NCBI GenBank assembly: GCA_905221605.1
Contig: CAJNDS010002413.1
Location: 1,010,641-1,074,640 of the forward strand
Length of the DNA stretch: 64,000 bases
Direction of reading: 5' to 3'
From: Symbiodinium natans
Taxonomy: Eukaryota > Sar > Dinophyceae > Suessiales > Symbiodiniaceae
Made by a program: the position numbers and the translations under genes. Position 1 is the first letter of the stretch. The number at the start of each line of letters is the position of its first letter. Below are positions 43,606 through 50,955 of the stretch, in pieces. Under the pieces are notes generated by a model. The model had not been told where the DNA came from. It did no database searches and was given only the letters and a program-made list of their open reading frames with translations.

Positions 43606-46600
43606 GGAGGAGTTCGTCCAGGCATGCTGGCGGTTTCTTCGGTGGTATTATGGGGATATACCAGAAAATATGCTGATGGAGCTGTTGCCACGTGGAGATA
43701 TTGCGGCGTTGCCTTTCAACCGTCATAAAAGGAGACGGCTGGCACGAGCAAAAAGGGTGGTGGTACACCTATTTTCGGGAAAACAAAAATGGCATTTTCC
43801 CAGTCGGGATGTGGAGGTACTGGAGCTGGATTTGAAGAAAGGCGGTGACCTACATAATTCGAGCGTCTGGAAGTATCTTCTGCATCTGGCGGCTGAAGGA
43901 AAGGTGGTTGCTGTGGTTGGAGGACCTCCATGCAGGACAGTGTCAAGGTTGAGAGGTGAAGACGGTGGTCCACCTGTATTACGCCGACGCTGTGGGCCTG
44001 AACGGTTGGGATTAAAGAGTCTTCCTTGGCCACATCAAGAATTAGCTCAAAAGGATGGTGTTTTACTTCTGAAGATGCTTTTCCTATATGACGTGGCGGT
44101 GCATTCAAGGTGTGGAACTGCTGAAGTCATCAATGGGAGTTCTGTCTTCTTTGGTATGGAAAGCCCTGGGGACCCTGAACTCATAGGGAAGGATTTCTCT
44201 CAGAACGGCAAAACGGTCTTGAGTGCTGAGGATCTGGTGGATGGTTCTCAGGAAGGGCTCTCAAGTCCTACCTTCTGGAGTTGGCCAGAGGTGAAAAGCT
44301 TTTGTGAGCGTTATGGAATGTACGCTGCACATTTTGATCAAGGAGCATTGGGACATGCTCTGGTGAAACCTACGACTTTCCTGGTGTCTGATATGGAACT
44401 GTGGGAATCGTTGGAACAGGTTCGCGTGGTTGTTCCGTGGTCGGCAACATTCGCTTCTACCCTGGAAGAACGTATTGGACAATCCTCCATATGGGCGCGA
44501 TGGGCGTTTGGATTGGTTAAAAGAATACGTCGCAGGTTGGCACAATGGTTGCACGAGAGCGATGCTGAACGGGAAGCTATGGTGTTAAAAAAGGAAGAAC
44601 GAGAAGGGACGTTACGGAGGTTGACAGCTGAGGAGCGAGCTTTCCGTGACCATTGCCTAAGGGGGCATATTCCTTTCAGACGTGATTGTCAAATTTGTGT
44701 GTCTGCCGCTGGAAAAGAGCGTCGCCATTTGAGGCGGAAACATGGGGATGCTTACACTTTATCATTGGACTTAGCAGGTCCATACAAGTGTTCAAAGGAT
44801 GCTCACCAGCAGAAGCCACGACACGCTGTTATTGGTGTGTATCAATTTCCAATGTTGGATCCCAATGTGGGTCGCCCTCTGGAAAAGGAGGAAGATGCGG
44901 ATGAGGTGGAAGATCAGGTGGCAGATGAAGGTGCTGGTGTCGGAGAATGGTTAGGCGATGCAGTCGCGAACTTCGAGGAGGAAGACTCTGCGCCGGTGGG
45001 ACCTTCACCAGTTCTGGAGGCAGAGGTGTTGAAAATCCAAGCTTCTGAAAAATCCTGGAAGGAACTGAAGGACCATTTGACCCAACCTGTCCGTATGATC
45101 AACTTCGTTATGGTGGAGCCGATTGTGGATAAACAGCAAACAACTGTTTTGTCGGCGGTTCAAAGAATGATGGTGCGCTTGCAGAGACATGGGTATCCGG
45201 TGTTGAGAATCCACTCAGATCGAGCGGGGGAGTTTGTCAATGCACGCTTCCGGTCCTTTTGTGAAACTCGTCTGATATATAGGACCACTGGTGATCCTGG
45301 AGTCCCGCAAACAAATGGGCGCGCTGAAGCATGTGTGGGTTTATTCAAACGTGGTGTGAGGTCGCTCTTAAAGGAGGCGCGACTCGGGCCGGCGTACTGG
45401 GCACTGGCTGCTCGCCATTGGTCAATGTTACGGTGGCAGAAAGCTGAAAGGGAGTTGGGTTTGAAACCGAAAGCATTGCTTCCCTTTGGTGCTCAGATTC
45501 AAGTCAAACGTCGTCCGTGGGAGTTGCTGGGTCCGGATGGAACAAAGAAAGGTCGGCAATGGGTCGATCGTACGCAGCCCGCGCTTCTTTTGGGTCCATG
45601 CGATGACCTACCTGGTGGTTATTGGGTGGAAGCTCAAGGGACTGCAAAGGATCCGGATGAACTGGTGTTATTTCCCTGCACTACGATTTTTTCCAATATA
45701 AAGGAACCGCCTGCATTGGAGCTGGAAGGGGTGGTAGAAGAACAGGAGCCTTCTCCTCCGGAGCATCGTCTCAAGGGGAAAAAGCCAGCGCTTCGGTTCG
45801 CTGATGAGGAAGGTCCTCCTTTACCTCCGCCTCGCGATCCTCTAGCTCACCATCGGTTAAAGGAAAAAAGCCCGGCCTCTTCACTGCGTGGTCATGTGGG
45901 CTCTTTGCGCTTGCTTCGCAAGCGGGGGGAGAGTCCGCCCTTAGAAATTTTCGAGGATGACATGCAGGGTTCGGGGGAGCTGGAAGAAAATGCAGATGTT
46001 GAGGACAATGTTCCTGGTGATGAGTATTGGCCGACATGCTGTTCTCCTCATGAAAATGCTTATTTGGTCTGCAAAAGTGAGACTGCCGAGGATGGAACAC
46101 AGTTGGAAAAAGAAGAACAAAAAGCCAAGTCAATGTATGAAAGGTCTATGTATGATTACGTGGACTGTGAGGAGCTTTTGGAAGGGATTGTATACCCAAA
46201 GAGGGTGAATCGGAGAGGTGGTATCAACAATTGGTGCACAAGTACGCGAGCTCTGGTGTTGGGCCACTATACTCATGGCGGAGTGTGTGGTATTACAAAA
46301 GAGACCCATCGAAGGCCATGGCTATGTCGTTATTTGACATCATTCGTGAGGCACCACAATCCTGAAGCCAAATTTTCTGCTCTTCAGATCTCGTGCAATG
46401 CTCCGGTATCATTGCATAGGGATAGTCACAATGAAAAGCATTGCTGCAATTATGTGTGTGGCTTTGGTGACTATAAAGAGGGTCAGCTGTGGGTTGAGGA
46501 TGAAAAGGTTTTGGAGGAAGGAGCTGAAGTGGTGGAGCAATCCTATGGGAAGAAAGTCTTACCTGGAAAATTGGTGGATATCCACTGGAACTTCATGTCG

Positions 46601-47830
46601 TTCTTTCCGAGAAAACTGCATGGTCCTATGCCTTGGAAAGGGAACAGGGTATCCTTGACAGGGTACACACCTGTTTTTATGGAGCGTTTGAGCTACAAGG
46701 ATAGGTGCTATCTTCTCCAATGCAAGTTTCCTCTTCCGGAACCACAAGCTGAAGAAGGTGAAACAAGGAAATGGTTAAAAATGACGCTGAGAGAAACCTC
46801 GCTGGACGACCTTGCAGAGGAGGTAGACTATGCTGTGTTCGAAGCGCATCAATGGGCTCTAGAGGAGCATTTGAGTATTCGACGCCTAATTGCTGAACAG
46901 GAATGTTGCATTTTGGACGAGTTCCATGGATCGGCCAATGAGTCGAATGAGGAAAAAGGATCAGAGACTAGAGAATGGCTGGTTAAAGCAAAAAAGGCTG
47001 AGGAACAGCTCTCGAAGTTTTTGGTCAAAGCAGCTCAAGTTCAGCAGGTGGTACAGGAGAATACCGCGCTGGAGGCAGCAGAGGAGGTTGAGTTCCTGCA
47101 AACAAAAACGATTCCTACACAAGAAGCCATGCAAGAGCTGGAAAAGTGGAGGGATTCATTGTCGGACGAGGTGAAGTCTTTGGTTAAAGAGTTGGAGGTG
47201 GTGGAACCAACAACTCAAGAAAAGTTGGACAAATTGGCGGAAGAGCCTAATGCACCGGTGATTGAGTACGTTCCCAGTCTGGTGGTGTTTACCCGAAAGC
47301 AAGGGACAGGGAGGAGGCGTGCCCGTATCTGTGCATGTGGAAACTTTATTTCGTCAACGGCAGCTACAGAATACGAAGGGCCAAGGTCCCTCAGTCGTCA
47401 CTCGCTGTACGCTCCAGGTTTAGATTCAACTACATTTAGGTGTCAAGTGAGGCACGCAGCATATATGGTGTGGATCATCGCTGGCTTAGACATCTCCAAA
47501 GCTTTTCTGACGGCGCCGATGAATAGGGCGCAAAGAGAAGGGCGTCTGGTAGTGGTGCAGCCCCCAAGGGCGGCGGTAAAGTTGGGTCTTTGCACAAAAG
47601 AGGAGCGGTGGATTGTGAGGAAGGCCTTGTACGGTTTGGCCGAAAGTCCTGCAGCATGGGTGGAGTGGCGAGACCAACGTCTTCAAGGCATGTCTTGGGT
47701 GTCAAAAGATGGACAAGCAATGAGCTTTCAGAGGTCCAACGCAGACCCAAGTCTGTTCCTTATTATGGCGCAAGAAGAAGCCGGAAGGTGTAAGCAAGTT
47801 GGTGGGGACAATGGGTCTTTACGTGGATGA
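43598..47830 (+). CDS. Copia Pol: MTase-like, integrase, 2OG-Fe(II)-like, RT N-part
   Basis: A 1410-residue open frame, itself a continuation, so no true start (its first codon is GTG). Numbering from 43598: methyltransferase-like domain about 48-200 (V-V-H-L-F-S-G; G-G-P-P-C with C112; M-E-S-P-G-D-P). Integrase about 350-710 has H352, C-x2-C, D391, D541 and E577, an exact D-x35-E. The copia-type beta domain lies near 630-700. The 2OG-Fe(II)-like domain spans about 870-1030 with H940-x-D942, H1008 and R1017. A coiled coil lies about 1125-1215. RT fingers and palm start near 1215, with A-R-I-C-A-C-G-N-F, catalytic D1298 in L-D-I-S-K-A-F, and K-A-L-Y-G-L-A. The frame is lost near 47795, before the RT Y-V-D-D motif. 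Confidence 0.88.
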   Translation: MNEEEFVQACWRFLRWYYGDIPENMLMELLPRGDIAALPFNRHKRRRLARAKRVVVHLFSGKQKWHFPSRDVEVLELDLKKGGDLHNSSVWKYLLHLAAEGKVVAVVGGPPCRTVSRLRGEDGGPPVLRRRCGPERLGLKSLPWPHQELAQKDGVLLLKMLFLYDVAVHSRCGTAEVINGSSVFFGMESPGDPELIGKDFSQNGKTVLSAEDLVDGSQEGLSSPTFWSWPEVKSFCERYGMYAAHFDQGALGHALVKPTTFLVSDMELWESLEQVRVVVPWSATFASTLEERIGQSSIWARWAFGLVKRIRRRLAQWLHESDAEREAMVLKKEEREGTLRRLTAEERAFRDHCLRGHIPFRRDCQICVSAAGKERRHLRRKHGDAYTLSLDLAGPYKCSKDAHQQKPRHAVIGVYQFPMLDPNVGRPLEKEEDADEVEDQVADEGAGVGEWLGDAVANFEEEDSAPVGPSPVLEAEVLKIQASEKSWKELKDHLTQPVRMINFVMVEPIVDKQQTTVLSAVQRMMVRLQRHGYPVLRIHSDRAGEFVNARFRSFCETRLIYRTTGDPGVPQTNGRAEACVGLFKRGVRSLLKEARLGPAYWALAARHWSMLRWQKAERELGLKPKALLPFGAQIQVKRRPWELLGPDGTKKGRQWVDRTQPALLLGPCDDLPGGYWVEAQGTAKDPDELVLFPCTTIFSNIKEPPALELEGVVEEQEPSPPEHRLKGKKPALRFADEEGPPLPPPRDPLAHHRLKEKSPASSLRGHVGSLRLLRKRGESPPLEIFEDDMQGSGELEENADVEDNVPGDEYWPTCCSPHENAYLVCKSETAEDGTQLEKEEQKAKSMYERSMYDYVDCEELLEGIVYPKRVNRRGGINNWCTSTRALVLGHYTHGGVCGITKETHRRPWLCRYLTSFVRHHNPEAKFSALQISCNAPVSLHRDSHNEKHCCNYVCGFGDYKEGQLWVEDEKVLEEGAEVVEQSYGKKVLPGKLVDIHWNFMSFFPRKLHGPMPWKGNRVSLTGYTPVFMERLSYKDRCYLLQCKFPLPEPQAEEGETRKWLKMTLRETSLDDLAEEVDYAVFEAHQWALEEHLSIRRLIAEQECCILDEFHGSANESNEEKGSETREWLVKAKKAEEQLSKFLVKAAQVQQVVQENTALEAAEEVEFLQTKTIPTQEAMQELEKWRDSLSDEVKSLVKELEVVEPTTQEKLDKLAEEPNAPVIEYVPSLVVFTRKQGTGRRRARICACGNFISSTAATEYEGPRSLSRHSLYAPGLDSTTFRCQVRHAAYMVWIIAGLDISKAFLTAPMNRAQREGRLVVVQPPRAAVKLGLCTKEERWIVRKALYGLAESPAAWVEWRDQRLQGMSWVSKDGQAMSFQRSNADPSLFLIMAQEEAGRCKQVGGDNGSLRG
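43757..44180 (+). other. Cytosine-methyltransferase-like domain in copia Pol
   Basis: V-V-H-L-F-S-G resembles motif I (D-L-F-x-G) of C5-cytosine methyltransferases. V-E-V-L-E-L-D resembles motif II, V-G-G-P-P-C-R-T-V-S motif IV with its catalytic Cys, and M-E-S-P-G-D-P a motif VI variant (E-N-x or E-x-P). A clear target-recognition domain and the C-terminal motifs are not visible, so activity is uncertain. Cytosine methyltransferases carried by retrotransposons are known from Symbiodinium, as I recall. Confidence 0.6.
44641..45720 (+). other. Copia integrase domain
   Basis: Zinc-binding H-x4-H and C-x2-C (44651-44700), D in L-S-L-D-L-A-G-P (44768), D in H-S-D-R-A-G-E (45218) and E in N-G-R-A-E (45326), 35 residues apart. 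A long acidic insertion (about 44880-45000) lies between the first and second Asp, longer than in typical copia. All catalytic residues are intact. Confidence 0.92.
46200..46690 (+). other. 2-oxoglutarate/Fe(II) oxygenase-like domain in copia Pol
   Basis: S-L-H-R-D-S-H (His codon 46415, Asp 46421) gives the iron-binding H-x-D. F-P-R-K-L-H (46619) gives the distal His, and R in G-N-R-V-S-L (46646) the 2-oxoglutarate-binding Arg, nine residues later. G-x-F-G-x-Y-x-x-G-x-L-W fits the core strand between them. The spacing (66 residues from Asp to His) fits the double-stranded beta-helix fold of AlkB, TET/JBP or prolyl-hydroxylase types. The subfamily is not decided. Confidence 0.7.
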
Positions 47831-48002
47831 TTTTTTGATGGCTGGGACTATGACAGTGCTCCGGGAAGCCTTGGAACAGATCAGGAAGGAGTGGAAAACT
47901 TCTGAACCCGAGTTCTGTGGTCCAGGCTGTGGTGATGGATTCCTGAAGTTTTTGGGTGTCCAAATCTGGTATCGATCTTTCTCAACCAGGAGGACTTCGT
48001 GA
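47799..48002 (+). CDS. RT catalytic Y-V-D-D segment in shifted frame
   Basis: From about 47795 to 47984 the RT continues in the third frame: M-G-L-Y-V-D-D-F-L-M-A-G, with the two catalytic Asp at 47826 and 47829, then F-L-G-V-Q-I. Near 47984 a base appears to be missing and the reading returns to the earlier frame. Not a separate gene. It shows that the RT is complete at sequence level but not in one frame. Confidence 0.85.
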   Translation: MVGTMGLYVDDFLMAGTMTVLREALEQIRKEWKTSEPEFCGPGCGDGFLKFLGVQIWYRSFSTRRTS

Positions 48003-49312
48003 GAGATTTGCTGAACCGAAGAGGGTATCAGATTGATGAAACTGGAAAAGGTAGTAACCTGCCAATGGTGAAAGAAACTCCAGGTGAAGAAGAGGAGGTG
48101 GATATTCCCTCCTTGAGAGCAGCTCAAGGTGCCGTAGGGGAGTTCCTCTGGGTGGCAATCAAAACTCGACCTGATTTGGCTTTTTGCACAAGCCAGTTGT
48201 CTTTGTGGACATCCCGAAGGCCGCGATTTGTGGTTAAAAAGGCTGAGGAGGTATTTCGATATCTTGCTGCAACTCCAACGTTAGGCCTGACGTTTGGTGC
48301 AATCGCAACATGTGAAAAAGAAAGGAATGAGGTGTTGCGTTATGGGCGAGGCGTCAAGGTGGTGGAGTCTTACGCGGATGCTAGCTTTGCAGCAGGTGAA
48401 AACGAAAAGAGCCACTCAGGAGCGGTGGTGGTTTGGGGTGATTGTCCAGTGATGTGGGCAACGCAGAGACAATCAACGGTGGCTTTGAGCACTGCTGAAG
48501 CTGAATTGCATGCGTCTATAGAGGGAGCAACGATGATTCAGTCGTGTACCCCTATAATTGCCGCTTTGGTGGGAACTGGTGAAGAATCGCTGCAAAAAGT
48601 GCTGTATACAGATTCGGTTTCGACGTGCTCAATCATTCAATATCCTGCTGGTAGCTGGAGAACAAGACACCTGAGAATTCGAGCAGCTGGTGTCAGGTCT
48701 CTGGTGGACCGTGGTTACATGGTGATAGCGCATCTTCGTGGTGAGTATATGATTGCTGATCTGTTGACAAAATTGATGAGTGGACAGGTTTATGCAAAGC
48801 AAAAGGCACTTTGGGGTCTCCAACTGTTAGTGCAAGGAACTGACTTGAGAAGGGCCTCTCTTACAATGGCGGTCATGATGGTGGCTGCATCCCTGCAAGG
48901 GATGGCAACAGGTGGAGAAGAAGTGTCAGCTGCTGGTTTCTTTTGCTCAGAAGAAGGGGTGTGCCAGGTCGCCAATACATCTACGGTTATGGTTCTGGCT
49001 CAAGGTATTGAAATGGTTATCAACAATTCAGACCTTGTTGCGTATTTGGTGGCAGCAATCATACTCTGGGAATTGGCATGGTGCCTCTTTCGGCGGCTGT
49101 ACAAATGGCTGTGGATCAAGAAAGTGGTGGTTATTCCTGCGAGTGCCACTCTGTATACAACAGTGGGTGGGAACTGTATGCACGCAAGCAGTGATTGTGA
49201 TGTTCTGCGATATTCACAGCCCAGGGCTAAGACGCTTTGCAAGCATTGCCTCAAGGATGGCTGGGTGGTGAATGCTGAGTTCCTTGGTGAGGAACGGGCC
49301 GCTGGAACGTAA
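47985..49312 (+). CDS. Copia RT thumb, RNase H and C-terminal tail
   Basis: The reading resumes as F-L-N-Q-E-D-F-V-R-D-L-L. RT connection and thumb are followed by RNase H with all four acidic residues: S-Y-A-D-A-S (48377), T-A-E-A-E-L, Y-T-D-S-V-S (48611) and I-A-D-L-L-T-K (48758). After about 48850 there is an extra tail: a hydrophobic helix (L-V-A-Y-L-V-A-A-I-I-L-W) likely to span a membrane, then a cysteine/histidine cluster (C-M-H, C-D, C-K-H-C) near 49175-49255. Ends with TAA at 49310. The tail is not part of standard copia RNase H. Confidence 0.85.
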
Positions 49313-49490
49313 ACTTTTTCAAGTTCGAGGTGAAGAAATCCTCAATGGTAAGGGATTCGGCCAATGAGCTGAAGGGTCGTCCTGGAAGACGTAAAACCAT
49401 AATGTGCATTTCAAGCAGCTGGCTGCTGCCTAAACGGTGGTTTTTGGCCAAGGATCTGCACCTCCAACGTGTCCTAGGAAATCCTAGGAC

Positions 49491-49498
49491 AGGGGGAG
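49491..49498 (+). other. Polypurine tract
   Basis: AGGGGGAG lies directly against the 3' LTR, the expected site for plus-strand priming. Confidence 0.85.
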
Positions 49499-49719
49499 TG
49501 CGGAGCTGCAACTGGTATTGTAGAAAAGAGTTAGTGTTGGGAGTTGAAAGGGTTAATAAACCCGGAAATCATGTATGGCTCAAGACTGGGCCATGTGCCT
49601 GGTAGTAAAAGGTGAGTGCCCTGCGGTTTGGGTTTGTTGTGTGGTTGGTCCAGGGAAATCAAGGGTTTCTGTTGGGGTTGACTGTTTGGTTTCTCGTCCC
49701 CCTTCGGTTGCCCCCCGTA
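49499..49719 (+). repeat. 3' LTR
   Basis: 221 bp with no visible difference from the 5' LTR. It is followed by CCCTA, the second copy of the target duplication. AATAAA lies at 49555-49560. Confidence 0.95.
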
Positions 49720-50395
49720 CCCTAAACCCTAAACCCTAAACCCTAAAAGAAACCCTAAAAACAGGAGTGCGTTTACTCCCCGAGGCACTGCTGCCCGCCC
49801 TGCCAGCATGGCCGAGGCTGGCTGTGAAGGATTCAGGGTTTAGGGTTTAGGTTTTAGGGTTTAGTAAGGGTTTAGGGTTTAGGGTTTAGGGTTTAGGATG
49901 AAGGGGTTGGAGCGTCCTGCGGCTTCAGGTCCGCGCTGGAGTTGCTATTTTCCGACCAGCAAAAGACCTCAAGTTTTTTGGGTTCTCAGGGTGGTTCATG
50001 GGGGGGGGTAGGTACCCCCTAAACCCTAAACCCTAAACCCTAAACCCTAAACCCTAAACCCTAAACCCTAAGCTTTGGGAGGCTGAGGGATCCTTAGGGA
50101 GCCGCAGGGAGTAGTGGGGAGTGTGAGGGAACCTCGGGTTACATACCCCCCTTGATACCCCCTCCCTTAAGAACCCTATAGTGGAAGCTTAAAGACCCTT
50201 CGAACCCTACACCGCGAGGTCTAAACCCTCAACCCCCAAAACCCCACACCCGAAGCCCTAGAAGCCTAAATCCTAAACCCCAAAACCCCAAAGCCCCTGA
50301 AACCCCAATTAAACCCACAAGCTCTAAACCCCTAAACCCCAACTCCCCAAAACCTTAAACCCTAGAACCCCAAGCGCCTAGAACCCAAAACCCCT
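49720..50395. other. Telomere-like mosaic after the retrotransposon
   Basis: CCCTAAA tract continuing from the insertion site, an island at 49750-49830 and another at 49905-49970, both open in more than one frame, then CCCTAAA tracts and degenerate C-strand repeat. No gene assigned. Confidence 0.6.
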
Positions 50396-50479
50396 AAAGG
50401 TAACGCCGCTGATAGCGGCCCCGCACGTTTTGCGCGTGTCTTGTGGCTGTCGTACGCCAGAAAACGCGGAAAACTCGAG

Positions 50480-50955
50480 GTTTTTGCGCGTTGCATGCGC
50501 GGGACGAATTTCGACTATGGTCAAAATCACCACTGGCACCGAGGCTCCGGTGCTTGTGAGCGCGAAACACTGCGCATAGCGATGTTTTCAAGAAGCGCGC
50601 ATGGCACCCAAAAAAGTGCTTGCTTTTCGCACGCTGTTTTCGCAGGAAAACACTGCGCACAGCGTTCTTGCGCTTATGTTGTACAAAGAGGCAAACTTGT
50701 GTACAGAGAGGCAAACATGCTGCAAATACCAGTGTTGTGGCATGTTCGCCAAAGGCATTAGTGCTTGTGACCGATTGTCTTCTTCCATATTATGTTGTAT
50801 AGAGAGAAGCAAATTAAAATCTGCCGTAAATGCCAGTGTTTTGGGCATTGTCGCCAAGGGCAGGAGCGCTTGTGACCTGATCATGTCTTGTTCCAGAAAC
50901 GTCCAGCATCCCTTGGCAAAAGCGCTCTAAATACCGATGCTTCGGGCTGAAACCT
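50480..50955. repeat. Degenerate tandem repeat, ~110-160-bp units
   Basis: GTGCTTGTGA, CCAGTGTT(G)TGG.CAT and TACA(A/G)AGAGGCAAAC landmarks recur three to four times with substitutions. Telomere-like heptamers are absent. Several overlapping ORFs on both strands reflect the repeat, and none has a recognisable domain. Confidence 0.7.

Larger units (their letters stand above)
39812..49719 (+). mobile_element. Complete Ty1/copia LTR retrotransposon (9908 bp)
   Basis: Identified by two 221-bp LTRs with no visible difference, 5-bp flanks CCCTA on both sides (39807-39811 and 49720-49724), primer site, polypurine tract and the copia order with integrase before reverse transcriptase. Domain order: Gag with CCCH and CCHC fingers, two retropepsin-like domains, cytosine-methyltransferase-like domain, DD35E integrase, 2-oxoglutarate/Fe(II) oxygenase-like domain, coiled coil, RT, RNase H, membrane/cysteine tail. 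All lie on the plus strand. Four single-base frame breaks near 43281, 43600, 47795 and 47984 form two compensating pairs. The insertion sits in a CCCTAAA tract, and removing it restores the heptamer phase. Apparently a young copy. Confidence 0.96.

Noticed and set aside
40068-49511. Many minus-strand ORFs under the retrotransposon
   Set aside because: Antisense shadows of the copia polyprotein with no domain of their own.
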